The notes under the pieces are model-generated. The model had not been told where the DNA came from, searched no databases, and worked only from the letters and a program-made list of their open reading frames with translations. This document shows positions 10,441-21,970 of a DNA stretch of 64,000 bases, in pieces. Location of the stretch: NCBI GenBank assembly GCA_963662175.1, contig OY759225.1:11649601-11713600 (forward strand). Direction: 5' to 3'. Position 1 is the stretch's first letter; each line of letters begins with the position of its first letter. The position numbers and the translations under genes were made by a program. Source of the stretch: Aradus depressus (Eukaryota; Arthropoda; Insecta; Hemiptera; Aradidae).

Positions 10441-10702
10441 TTGATTACAAAAAAGTTTTGTTATTTTTTTATTTTTTTTTTTTCTAATTTACAAAATTAA
10501 GAAACTCAATTTTCTACTTGTAAGTGGTTTCCTTATTTTTCAATGCCTAAATTTTCTTGATTATTAAATAGAAAATTAGTTTGAAAAAAAACATTTAGGT
10601 GTTTTGTAGGGAGAGAGACACACAGTTGGCAGTAATGGAGGCAGGCTGAGTAGTAAGCCTGGACTAAGTGTGACGATGTGTGTGTTTGTATGTGTGTTGC
10701 AG

Positions 10703-10761
10703 GAGAGGGGGAGGATGGTGAGGAGGAAGACGGAAGGAGGATGTAGCTCGGGGGGGCGCTG
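10703..10761 (+). promoter_or_regulatory. 5' untranslated end of the coding exon with uORFs
   Basis: A TG-rich tract ends in TTGCAG at 10697-10702, a plausible splice acceptor, so the exon may start at 10703. An in-frame TAG at 10744-10746 separates this leader from the main frame. It holds two upstream starts: ATG at 10715, which opens a 15-codon uORF ending TGA at 10760-10762 and overlapping the main ATG by one base, and ATG at 10741, followed directly by TAG. Confidence 0.55.
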
Positions 10762-13700
10762 ATGGAGGGAGGTGGCAAGACCGGCGGGCCCCCGGGCCTG
10801 GGCCCCCCTGGCCTGGGCCCCCCGGGCCTCGGCCCCCCCGGCTTGGGGCCTCCGGGCTCTCCCCACCACCAGGCCGCCCCTCTCGAGCTCATCATCGGCG
10901 ACTGCATGGAGCGGCTCGGCACCCGCATCGGCCTCTTGGAGTCGGAGCTCCGCTACGCTTGGCGGGCCCTCGATCTCCTCTCACAGGAGTACATCAAGAT
11001 GTGGGAGCGACTCGAGAAACTGGAACTCCTTCTTTGTGAGCAGCAGGGGGTCATTGCTCAGCTTATCGACTTCTATTCAGTTGTCGATGGGCAGGGCATG
11101 GTTGAGGCTGGTCCATGCATGGATCTGGTCCCCTCGACCAATACGGATGCTCTCATCTCCGAACTCAAACTCAAAATGGGAGTTGACAATCTTCCAGACG
11201 AGGCCTTCTATAGAAGTCTGAACACCGCCTATAGACAAGACCTCGGCTCTCATCCACCTCCCACTTCTGGAGCTTCCCAGTTAGGTATGATCTGGGAGGA
11301 GCCTGAAGAGGAGAATGGTCGGGGAGATGTTCAGCTTAGTTCCGTGGACCAGGCAGCTATAGAAAAACTCAAAGAACTTGATAGACTAACGACCAAGCTT
11401 CAGAATGACTCTAGGAACCTGAAAGAACTGCAAGATAGACTTTTGTGTGAATCACCTAAATACAAACAGGATAATATCCCGAAGGTGACAGATGAAGTCC
11501 CGAGCGATATTGATGAACAAATTAGCCGTATGTACGAAGAGAGCGGAATAGATAATTGGAGTTACAGGGGATCACCGAGGGAACAAGAAGAACTAGAATT
11601 AGGAATGACTGATAACCAATTTGAAATAGAGCCTTCAGAAGATGTCAATTTATCTAGCGGCCTAGAATATAATTTACCTCGCTCGCCCATCTCTCCTCGA
11701 AGACATGTCGAAGAGCCTCTTTATAGTCCACGTGCGGAATCACCTACTTCTCCAAAGTATGTCGTGGAGACTGGATATTTTTCAAACTTACCTCACTCGC
11801 CCGGAGGCATGCGGACGAGACAGGACGGATATGTAGGCCCGACTGAACCATTGCCCGGCAGTCCACCACCTCCCGCTCCTCAAGATCGAAGCAACGTCTT
11901 CCTAATGCCTTCCGATGTTCAAGACTTTGAAGTTGGTGCCACTCCCAGAACATCACCTAAGTCTCCTCGTACATCACCGAAACACATCAATAAATGTGCA
12001 AAACTTGTCTCTGCTAAATCGGATTCTGGCCTTTCATCAATGAGTGGCTGGTCTTCTCTGGAGAAGTCGCCCGGTTCTCCTAAAGCTGCAAGCAAAACTC
12101 CAACAACTTCTGAACACCAGTCGCATCCACGGCCTAGCAATCACAACAGGGTATATCCTTCAATCAGTATACAGCCTTCTCAGTATAATGATAATGAAGG
12201 CTTTAGTGATAACGGTGAGTACAATGGTATCTTACCTGGGGGCCATAGAACGTCTGCATTTACCACTGTTCGGACACCGACCTGCACAAGCCTCACGCAT
12301 GAATCAGTATTTGTTCCACCTCCCGCACCCGAGCCCACAACGCCAAAAAGACGGCATCGTCATCATGAGGAGTACTATTATGTTGAACAACCCCCAGCTA
12401 TTTATTCAGTAGCTGGAAGTCATAGGGAGTCGTATTTTACATCAGTGTACACCAGCAGAGCTAATAATTTAGCTAGTTATCCTGATGTAATAGGTCATTA
12501 CGCTCCTGTAGAATATCCTCAACAACGGCTTTACCCACCAACCAGTCCGTCACATAACAAGAGGTCTTTACAAAGGGTTAATTCAACTGGATCTGTACCT
12601 TATTGTCAAGCGGAAGGTATTGCTAATATGGAAGGATACAAGACTGCAATGTACAGAACCATGTTTCCTACTGGCAATATCACTGACGCATTGACTTATT
12701 ATCCGCCAGGTAACCAGGAGTGGCAAGCAGAAGACATAAGTCGAGAGTCCAGTGCGAGTACAATTTTGTCTGCGATAGAACGTCCTCCTCCTATGAAACC
12801 ACCAAGAAGTGAAGAATGGTTGGGAGAGGCGACACAGCCTAGGATTGTGGAACAACGAGAGGGCTACTACGATCCTAGTGGGGTTATTGTATCCCAGTCT
12901 GGTTACCTATCCTTTTCAGCGGATATAAAAGAGACTGTTGATGATAAGAAAAAACATAAAAGGCATGCAACTCTTCGGCACGCCATGAGCCAAGTTAGTC
13001 ATTGGTTGCCAGATCTTCACCTTTCCCGGAGGCATAGGTCGTACTCTCTTCCTTCAGGAGTTAGAAAAGAAGATCTTGTAAAATCGAAAGAAAATATTAA
13101 AGGTACTCCTCGAAAGAAAAAGAAACATCCGTTGGTCTCAACGATGTCAGGGTTTTTACAAAAAGCTAAAAGGAGACATGGTCATGGCCACTCGCTTTCC
13201 GATCCTGAGCAGTCGGAGACAGATTGGGGATGCAGAAGTGCTACTGAAGATAGTGAAGACAGTGTGTTTTCAGACGCTCAAGAAAATATTTTCGTTCCAG
13301 TAACACAAACATCTGAAGCAACACCTGTGCAACTATCTAACTCGCAAAAGACAATAACAAATAGTGTATCTAATATATCAGAAAATGTTGCACAATCATT
13401 AGAATTAGAAATAGAGGAAGAAGAGACCGCGGAACAGGAAGAGAATGAAGATCAGACTCTTGCTGACAACGACGACACAGGATCATTGTTTCAAACAGTT
13501 GGTGAAGTGAAGAAAGCAGCACTGGAAAAAGATGAAGTGCCCAAAGAAGAACTTCCAGTTACAGTAACGGTAGGGGGCGCATCTAGAGAGTTTGCTGTGT
13601 CTCGAGCACTTGGTCGATATAGACGTCGACAATCTTCACAGGACGTCGGCGACGAAGCCTTGGCAATTATTACACAGGACGAAGAAGCTGAAGAAATGCG

Positions 13701-14583
13701 TCGCAATGAAATATTTGAAAGGATTAGTTCTGAAGAGAGCAGACATGCTGCAGAAAGCGTTCAACAGGAAAGAAGTATAAATAAACTACCAAGACATCAG
13801 GCAAGTTTGGAAATACCATGGGGCGGAAGGGGATCTGGCGACACAGATGAGGATAACAAAAGCACACATTCTTGGCGTAGTACGTCGAGAGTGTCTTCCA
13901 GAAGACAGAGCACGGAGGACAGCATTGACAGTGAAGACGAATGGTATAACTATGAGCTGAGGAAACTAGATGCTATAGAGCATGGCATTCCTTACGACCT
14001 ACCACATGACAACGACCGCGAAGTTCCTCCAGTTGACGAAAATGTTAAGAAACAAATGTTTTCGGTTATGCAAGAGCTTCATGAAAGAATTAAACCAAAG
14101 ATTGATATAGAAGAAGAGTACAAACGACAAGAAGAAGAATATAGAAGGCAAGAAGAATTGTACATAAAGCAAGAAGAAGAGCGACAACGAAAGTCAGAAT
14201 ATGAAAAAGAAGAAGCGGAAGCCGGAGAGGAAATGGAAGAAGTTTCATCTGGAGAGACATCAGGTCCAGACAGTCCGATCCAAAGTGGAGAGGAACTGTT
14301 TGAGGAAGAAGGATACGGTGGAGAAGAAGAGCGCTACGATGAGAGGAGATACAGCGAGAGAGAGCAGCCGCTGGTAATGGTGGAGGAAGCGGATGATCCT
14401 GGGACTCCCTCCCTCCCGAGGTTCACCTTCGATCCATGCCCAAGAGATGACCGAGAAGAGTTCAACGAGAAGGGGGGGCCGATGGGGAGCAAGTGGAAGC
14501 TGTTGAAGGCACTCAAGGAGCGGAAGGCTGAAGAGAAGGAGGCGGCCGTCAACAAGGAGGCACAAGCCGCTCTTCAGACCTCC
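10762..14583 (+). CDS. Large Pro/Ser-rich coiled-coil protein, first coding exon
   Basis: A single 3.8-kb open exon encoding 1,274 residues, the only credible host gene here. In order it shows: a Gly/Pro stretch with repeated GPPGLG (about 7-33); a Leu-rich helical region (about 43-105) including YIKMWERLEKLELLLCEQQ; a second short coiled coil (about 195-230); long SP/TSP-rich disordered segments; a basic block (about 728-800) with HWLPDLHLSRRHRSYSLP and a KKKKHP run; an acidic segment; and a Glu/Arg/Gln coiled coil (about 1117-1157). Composition suggests a cytoplasmic scaffold or cytoskeletal protein. An NHS/GUK-holder-like scaffold was considered but is unproven. The start is the first in-frame ATG after TAG 10744. 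It ends in phase 0 at TCC|GTGAGT; reading through would add VSTIKYLH and a stop at 14608-14610. Confidence 0.85.
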
Positions 14584-14790
14584 GTGAGTACCATCAAGTA
14601 CCTTCACTAGGCATGGGCAAACGTTTTTAGGTGCGGGCCAGGTAGGAAAAATTTATATAAAAAATTTTGGTGTATTAGGAAGAGGGAGATTAGGTTTCTG
14701 GTCGACAATAGTCAAAGAATTTCTGTCAAGTTTTCAACACTGTTTGAGTATGCTTTCTTCAGATGTATACATACGAGTATGTACAATAGT

Positions 14791-14796
14791 AATAAA
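14791..14796 (+). promoter_or_regulatory. Candidate polyadenylation signal
   Basis: AATAAA, followed about 20 bp on by a 14-A run. If the intron is retained, this transposon-borne signal would lie 180 bp after the read-through stop. AATAAA is common by chance in AT-rich DNA. Confidence 0.25.
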
Positions 14797-15929
14797 CTTA
14801 TACAATTACAATTAAAAAAAAAAAAATTTACTAAACAAAACCTACATCATAACAGATTAAAATTTTTAGAACTAAAATAGTGCAAAAAAAGAAACAAAAT
14901 ATTGTATCACATTATTCCCCGGAAAACGTGTACATTTCCCAAAGAGTTGGGGGAATGTAGTCCCCTATTGAAGTCTATTGTATCTGTGGTCACAGCGAAT
15001 AAATTGGTAAGTCTAAATTCGTAACTTTTCAGGGCATCACTTTTTTACTTTTGCATTAATCGTGTAAATCCAGTTTTTGGAATAAATAAATTATGTTTGC
15101 ATCATTATTAATCATATACCTTCTAAATCTATAGGAGTGAATGAAAATGAATATTGTTAATCCTTTCTTGGATTTTTCCCTTAGTTACCTAATCATTCCC
15201 CATCACTTACCTAATTATTAACCATACTTTTTAAAATACTCGTGAATGATGTCTCTCTAAAGTTGATTTAACCGAAAACGCCCTCTTCACATGGAATAGT
15301 CTGCCGTAGTGAATAAATGGTTAAATGCAGTTATCTCGTGAATGATTCCTCAAAGAAGTAGATTAAGTTGATTTAACGGAGAACATACACAATTTTACGA
15401 GATACAAGAAACCCACATCTTTATAATTCCGAAAGTATTAGAGTCCTGAGCTCCCAACTTCTACACAGTACGCAGATGGCTTGGGGATCATCACAGTACA
15501 CTTAACTCATTTTGGCCATTTTGCGACTTAACAACTAATTCCCTGTAACCATAGATATATGTATTATTCTTTTCATATCATGTATCCGATGAAATTAATT
15601 GTTGACTCTCCTGACGTTCCTTTTAGTAAAGCAGTACAGGTTCTCCTGATAACAGAAAAAAAAGAAGATTATTTTAATATAATGGCGTCACATTATAATA
15701 TAATATATATTATAAAACAATATATGTTGTTTTTACCACACGTATTAGAGTATTTCATTCGTAAAACATTCTTGTACTGACTTTCGCCAAATGGCAAGGA
15801 AAATTTGCATATTGACGCGCAATAATATGAGAATTTAAAAATTTTTAAAAATGTAATATTTCTGATGCTTAATTTTCTTCTTTAAAGAAATTAATTAGGT
15901 AAGAAGCAATTATGAGTAGGTATATATCT

Positions 15930-16146
15930 TGGGCTTACTGCAAGAACCCAAAGTTCATAGTTTTGAGAAAACTGAATTTTTAATTTCATTTTTTCACAAA
16001 TCTAATTTTTGAGATGGAATAAATTGCATGTACTTAAAATATTAATTACTATTTTGGATCTAATAAAAACATTTTACTTTGACTAATCGAGTATAGTATC
16101 TCAAATCAGCAAAAAAGTGACTTAATGGGTTCTTGCAGTAAGCCCA
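15930..16146. mobile_element. Small MITE nested in the hAT element
   Basis: About 20-bp terminal inverted repeats: TGGGCTTACTGCAAGAACCC at the left and its reverse complement near 16127-16146. The interior is AT-rich and non-coding. Confidence 0.6.
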
Positions 16147-16802
16147 CGATATATTATTCTTATTATAACTTAATAAAGTAAATATCAAATTATTTAAAGT
16201 ATTAATAAAGTAATAAATGAATTTTGATGTAATTATTTATTTATTTTATTTCAGTTTGGAAATTACATTTTTTTGCGTTTAAATCAAAAAACAAAAATGG
16301 GATTTTTTAGTAAAATAGCAATAATTTTAAGAGTTTTATACCCACTCTAAAAATGTAGGACCCTAAAGATTTTGGAACGAAGAATCCATTTTTCATAGTT
16401 AGAAAAAAAAAATGGCGGCACCCAATTTTGGCCCATAAAATGACTATCTCGAAGGTCATAAAAGGTCAATTAAAAGGATAATTTAAAAAAAAAGTAACCA
16501 TTAATTTCTAAAAATCTAAAATGTTACACAAATACTCAGAAGTAAACAACATTGTCACAAAGTTTGGTTTTTATTCCATGTACCCTTGAAATGGACGTAT
16601 CCATATATATGTTACCTACAGGCTAACAACAAGACACACTCAGTGCCGAAAATTTGACAGAAATTCATTGGGTTTGTTTTATCGACCACACGTCTGAATA
16701 CTCCCATCGTACACAGTTAAAGACTGAATCATTATCGTCAAATAAGGCTAATAACTATTCAAAAGAAAAACAGACTGCAGGTCTCATGTTTTCGAATCGT
16801 TC

Positions 16803-16877
16803 CTCGGGCCGCATTGAGCCGCTCGGCGGGCCGCATTGAGCCGCTCGGCGGGCCGCATTGAGCCGCTCGGCGGCCCG
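16803..16877 (+). repeat. 22-bp GC-rich tandem repeat, three copies
   Basis: Three near-exact copies of GGGCCGCATTGAGCCGCTCG plus two bases, next to the right end of the hAT element. The GCCGCAT motif also occurs in the terminal region, so it is probably a multiplied subterminal motif. Confidence 0.85.
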
Positions 16878-16905
16878 CATCTGTTTGCCCATTCCTGATT
16901 TTCAC

Positions 16906-17690
16906 TATACTCCTTATCTTTTAGTAATATTACACTATTACTTTATATTTTTTATATATTTATATGTTCTAATTTGTCAGGATTTTCTATGTAAACCTTT
17001 TTTTTTTTTCATTCGTATATCTGTCTGACGGTCTGTTCCTCTCTCACAACTGAAAGCAACCAATGTATAGACTTCAAACTTTGTATGCAATTGTAGCACA
17101 ATATCCCAAACTCAGGAAAAATATGTGCAGGTTTCTGAAAGATCTTGCGCCGGAAATATGAGAAAAATTGATATGCATTAAAAAAATATATATACATGTA
17201 AGACAGTGTGAGACAGAAAACTCATTTAATTAATTTGTGGGGAGGATGTACATAGCCGTCGGCAAATTTATACTTTCTTTATTTTTTAAATTGTAAAACA
17301 TCAAATTCCTATGAAAACTCAACATCGAAATTCAGCATTTTTTTCCACTGATTATATAACTTCTCCTATACTTCATATAGCTGAGAAAGTAAAAAGTACA
17401 TTAAGTAACGTATGAAGACATAAGTAAGGCTTCTTTAAAGCTTAGTTATGCATTTTTAATGGTTTCCCAAAAATGCTTACGCATGCATCAATTAAAAATT
17501 ATGCAATACGATTTTACTTGGGATTCTGCTGGCAAGGTTGAAATGAAAAGAAATTTTATTCTGGGACCGAGGTCCCCCAAGAATAAATACAGAGTCAAAA
17601 ATATAAAGAAACAATGAAATAAATTATCAATATGACGTACAAAGAATAAGTACAAAAGTAAATAAATTAGTGAAGAAAAACTAGAGAATA
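16906..17690. repeat. AT-rich sequence with dispersed-repeat fragments
   Basis: Positions 17290-17395 contain the reverse-oriented module end, including TATACTTCATATAGCTGAG, a variant of the recurring terminal hairpin. The rest, including a 62-codon reverse frame at 17009-17197, shows no gene. Confidence 0.45.
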
Positions 17691-17696
17691 ATAGAT

Positions 17697-17776
17697 CGTA
17701 CAGGCTTGGGACTATCGCTTAACGTCCCACCCGAAGGACGACGTGCTCAAGTTTTTTTCATCTCTCTGATAAAAAA
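17697..17776 (-). repeat. SINE middle fragment
   Basis: CGTACAGGCTTGGGACTATC, then GTCCCACCCGAAGGACG and the remains of the hairpin module. Confidence 0.65.
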
Positions 17777-17965
17777 CTTAAGGGAAGTTATGTAATCGGT
17801 AGGAAATTCGACATTGTTTTATAATAATTTTTAAAAAAAATCTTGTCTGTACACAACTTCCGAGAGAATGAATGTATCGACACGAAATTTAGTGTGGGGA
17901 TACAGATGTGAAAGTCAACTATGGATTTTTGGCGAAACGTTTGATTGGTTTTAGAGAAGAATGAA
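17777..17965 (+). repeat. Dispersed unclassified repeat, module copy
   Basis: GGGAAGTTATGTAATCGGTA, GAATGAATGTATCGACACG and the 'gttttagagaagaatgaaag' block. Confidence 0.6.
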
Positions 17966-18164
17966 AGAAAAAAATATATAGCTAACGCCAACTCACTACT
18001 TTCATATACCCAGTAATGCAGATATGAAATGATTTTGAGAAGCGCCTCCCGAAAAATTTATTTTTTCTAAAAATGTTCCTTATAAAATTTCCAATCGTTT
18101 ATAAGTCCTCAGATTTGAGATACGATCAATAGGACAAAAGATATAGCGTCTGTAAGGTTAGTTA

Positions 18165-18500
18165 GTTATTATGACTCAAGTCCGGCCTTTAACTACGAGG
18201 TCATATCGCCTACTACCAGAGCGCTCTTTCGTCACTCTGGTGGACATGAGCCCGACTCTACTGTGGGAGTTCTAAATTTTGCCTACCCTAAATCTTTATT
18301 CACCTAGGGCAGGGGTCTTTAACGAGTACCTGACATCGAACAGGCTCGGGACCATCGCTTAACGTCCCATCCGAAGGACGGAGTGCTTAAGTTTATTTTA
18401 CCTCCCAGATAAAATAAACTAAGGGCCTTGGTCGGGTTTCAAATCCGCGATTTGAACTCAGTAAGCAAGTACGCATATCACTGAGCTACCCGGCGCTTTT
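18165..18500 (-). repeat. tRNA-derived SINE, full length
   Basis: Reverse-strand copy from a TTATGACTCAAGTCCGG tail to CTGAGCTACCCGGCGC at the head, with the hairpin module TTTATTTTACCTCCCAGATAAAATAAA intact. The tail is of the AATAACTAA type. Confidence 0.9.
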
Positions 18501-18639
18501 TTGCAATTATATTCCCTTTAAATTTGGACTCCATTGGCGAAGACGGCCTGGAGATGCGCAAAGGACCTCTCCGGTTACTTAACCTGTCAACAAAATTGTA
18601 TCCCCCCCCTGAAGAATATCCTAGATCCGCCCTTGTCTT

Positions 18640-18963
18640 TGAGATAACGAAGTTGTATGCAGAATATAAGATAATTGTATATAGGATAGCCAACTCTAGT
18701 GTAAAACCAGTGCCTATGTTGAACATATCACCATATCTAATGTTCGTGTTATTTGAGATGTGTTATCGCAAAGTTTCATATCACGTTATAGAACTTGGCT
18801 ATTAGCTGCATTAAATGTAAACTTAAATTATAGAAGCTCTGCTATCATCTCTCGAACAACAGTAAATTGCCATTATATTCAAAATTGAAATTATAATAAG
18901 TGAACTAGTTTTGAAGTTTCTTGAAGAAAACTTTGTTAATTGAATCCAATTTATGGAATAAAA
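18640..18963 (+). repeat. Direct repeat, copy 1 (copy 2 at 21198-21465)
   Basis: Both copies share GAGATAAC, GCAGAATATAAGATAATT, CTATTAGCTGCATTAAA and AATTGAAATTATAATAAGTG in order. Copy 2 lacks about 65 bp present here (about 18810-18865). The class is unknown. Confidence 0.75.
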
Positions 18964-19149
18964 ATGGTCGATGAATCACTGGCTGTGTACTTCCCCAGCA
19001 ATTATTAATCAATTAAGTTTTTGCTCTCCCTCCAAAGCCAATCGACCATATGAACTAAAAGTCAATATTTAACTTACTAGATGTTGATTGGCGACTGTAG
19101 ATTCTAATTGTAGGAATATTGAGGGTTCAGTCAAAGATGGACGAAAACA

Positions 19150-19215
19150 GGCAACACTATTCAAACGCCAACGTTTCGATATATTTTATATCATCATCAG
19201 GGCCTACAAACATGG
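19150..19215 (-). ncRNA. Hammerhead-like core, degenerate
   Basis: On the minus strand: CTGATGA, then a 6-bp stem GATATA/TATATC with an AAA loop, then GAAA. This is the CUGANGA-stem II-GAAA arrangement of hammerhead ribozymes. One extra base follows CTGATGA, stem III is only CG/CG and stem I does not pair convincingly. It may be a retroelement end rather than an active ribozyme. Confidence 0.3.
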
Positions 19216-19518
19216 GAGGGAATCAAGATTAGGATCACAATTAAACAAAATTAGTGTGTTGATAAACATTACTGAACGTTATAATAGACATTATAACAAG
19301 TTAAAAATTGAACCTGACTTACTATGAATACATTACTAAACATTAAAATTAAATATAGTAACATTGTTAACCATAAACATGAACATACACTAATATAAAT
19401 TAAAATTAAATATGAATACATTACTAAACATAAACATTAATTATAGAAATAGACAAATAGGTGGAACATAATAAAGAGTAAAAATTAAACTGACTTACTA
19501 TGAATAAGCGGGGTTGGG

Positions 19519-19789
19519 TAGGGACCTATCGATATAAGCAGATACAAGGAAAGTATCGATATTTTTATCATATATCAAGTATTTTTGGTATCGATACTTT
19601 TCTTTTGATACCAAGTATCAAATAGATATTACTTGTATCAATTCAAGGTACTCATTTCAAATTTCAACAATTAAAAAAAAATTATATAAATTTTTCATTT
19701 CATCAAAATCGTTCACCGTTTAATTTCTTACAATTTTATTTCATTTGTTGTTGCAATAAAATATTGAACTGAAATTACGGTCCACGGAC

Positions 19790-19865
<76 letters not shown>

Positions 19866-20587
19866 GAAATAACCTCATGTGAGATGTCATCACGTAGTCT
19901 GTGTGTTGCGTCCTTTTTTACATTAAATGGTTTATCGTTTATGAAGGTATACGTTTGTTTGGTTTGAACAGAAACGTGAACGTGATTACGATTTCAGCAT
20001 TTTATTTTATTTTTACATTCCATTTTAACAATTACAAATTATAATGCCTTGTCCTACGGCGAAAGTGTGAATTTATTACACTAAGAACGATTCAATCTCA
20101 GCGACTTGCAAAAAGTGTTTACAAAAAGTGAAATATTGTGGAAATACGAGTAGTCTCCAATAGTTTTATATCCTTAATAAAAATAAATTGTATGTTTATT
20201 TTCTAAGGCTTTTTATTATTTTCAGTATGTTTTTAATAATATAATTTTATCTTATTCGATTTGATTTATTTGTTTCTTATGCTCACTACAATATCTCATT
20301 TATACCTTTCAAATGTTATTGTGTTTTTTAATATTATTATATAGGTAGGTATATAGTATTCATGGTTTAAAATAATTATAACGAAGTATTCGATTGAATC
20401 GATACGATTTTTATTAATATCTATATAGATTTATACATTTTTTAAAATTAATTATAACAAACTACTAGATACAATATACGAGGCAGTATCGATACTTTTT
20501 ATTCGATATGTGAGTAGTATCGAAAATTGTATTCGATACTACTTATGAGTAGAAGTATCGATACTTTGTGGTTTCGATTGAACCCTC
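19519..20587. mobile_element. hAT element with BED-finger relic
   Basis: Begins TAGGGACCTATCGATA and ends in the reverse complement of GAGGGTTCAATCGA, flanked by exact 8-bp duplications GGGTTGGG (19511-19518 and 20588-20595). Both ends are rich in ATCGATAC motifs. A long (AT)n run fills 19793-19860. Confidence 0.85.
20044..20163 (+). pseudogene. BED zinc-finger fragment of a hAT transposase
   Basis: Starting from ATG 20044 the frame reads MPCPTAKV, a stop (TGA 20068-20070, where a BED finger normally has Trp), then IYYTKNDSISATCKKC and KYCGNTSSLQ, and stops at 20161. The CxxC and CGNTSSL features match BED fingers, as in the intact copy at 43637-43897. The zinc-ligand histidines are lost. 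Confidence 0.7.
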
Positions 20588-20595
20588 GGGTTGGG

Positions 20596-21197
20596 GAGAA
20601 GGCATGTACACTGGATGGAGTCTTTCATTGCAATGACATGGTATAATAATACAGGGGTGTTAAAGGAAACAGATACAACTTACTGTAATGTAAACAACAT
20701 GTCACCTTGGAGAAGTGCAAACGAAAATTAAAATAATAACAACAGTAAAACAAAAACATTATAAATTATAATAGAGGAATTGTGCCAGTGATAAGGCTTA
20801 TCAACACAGAGGAAGCATTAATATTATAAAACAATTTGGTAACGGTATTGATAATTTCAAAATTGATGTCTTCCTTTCTCTCCCCGAACTAACCTAGAGT
20901 ATCCTTGTGTTTCTATTTTCCCGATTTTACATAAAATTCAATTCAGAGCATGTCTTTTATTTACCTACTAAAAAAAAAAAAAAATTGGTTGGAGTGAATC
21001 TACTAAACATTGTTGAGTTATTTATCTGTTTAATGAAATTGCAAGTTATAAAAACTAGACATATCCCTACACAAGTGATGCCAATTTTTAATTTAAAAAA
21101 GAATTTACAATTATTAATAATTAAATGAATGAAACATAATTATTAACATATATTTATAAAAAAATGTTTATGACAAAATGACGAATGTACCCTGAAT
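20596..21197. other. Unassigned AT-rich sequence
   Basis: No terminal repeats or protein similarity seen. The open frame at 20907-21128 is AT-driven. Confidence 0.3.
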
Positions 21198-21465
21198 GTT
21201 GGAGATAACAAAGTTGTGTGCAGAATATAAGATAATTCTATGTATTTAGGCCCACTCTAGTAGAACCAGAGCCTATATATCACCGTATCTAATGTTCTTG
21301 TTATTTGAGAAGTGTTATCGCACAGTTTCATATCACTTTTTAAAACTTAGCTATTAGCTGCATTAAATTGCTATTATATTCAAAATTGAAATTATAATAA
21401 GTGAACTAATTTTGAAGTTTCTCGTAGAAAACTTTGTTAATTGAATCCAATTTATAGAATAAGAC
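21198..21465 (+). repeat. Direct repeat, copy 2 (copy 1 at 18640-18963)
   Basis: Internally deleted copy of the 18640-18963 repeat. Confidence 0.75.
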
Positions 21466-21689
21466 CGGCTGCGCATTAGCAACTTTTTCAAAGCAACTGT
21501 TTAATCACAAAAATAGAACACACTAAACTAAACTTAAGCTGCGCGGGCAACAATTTAATTACGGCAACTAAAAAGTTACGAGTTTTATATTTATATTATT
21601 TTTTTTTAAATATTTTGATTTTGATTATTATTATTATTTTTATGTATGTATTTATTATATTGTGATAATTATATTTGAATTACCACATT

Positions 21690-21970
21690 TCCTGTAGAAA
21701 TTTGATCTCTTTTCTTTATTTAAATTTTGATTTCTACAGTAGTTTTTCGAAAAAGGCCCTAAAAAATATTATCAATAATTTAAGACGTGCAATTTTTAAG
21801 AAAGTACACGTATACAACAAAAAATTCCATTTAACAAACTTTACACTTGGATTTACAAAGAGATACCAGTTTTTTAATAATTTTAAATAATATTAATTCT
21901 AATCCAAAGGTTTTCAAATGATATTACTGGGCCAACAGGGAAGATGAATAGAATAAAATTTTAAGAGGAC
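21690..21970 (+). repeat. Repeat with inverted copy at 26700-26960
   Basis: Shares, in opposite orientation, AAATTTTGATTTCTACAGTA, AAAAGGCCCTA, TTAACAAACTTT, GGGCCAACAG and an AATAGAATAAAAT block with 26700-26960. Not classified. Confidence 0.65.

Larger units (their letters stand above)
14608..16897. mobile_element. hAT element adjoining the splice donor
   Basis: Ends are TAGGCATGGGCAAAC at the left and the reverse complement of CAGGAATGGGCAAAC at the right. Flanks ACCTTCAC (14600-14607) and ATTTTCAC (16898-16905) look like an 8-bp duplication with two mismatches. GCGGGCC-type subterminal motifs lie at both ends. No transposase can be read, so it is non-autonomous or decayed. It lies 24 bp inside the intron. 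Confidence 0.7.

Noticed and set aside
10533..10928. Minus-strand Gly/Pro-rich frames opposite the main exon start
   Set aside because: They are the antisense of the GC-rich GPPGLG region and lack independent evidence.
10762..14583. Assignment as NHS/GUK-holder family
   Set aside because: The overall architecture (N-terminal helical region, Ser/Pro-rich, basic block) is compatible, but no diagnostic motif could be confirmed without a search, so no symbol is given. An HMM search against the NHS family would decide.
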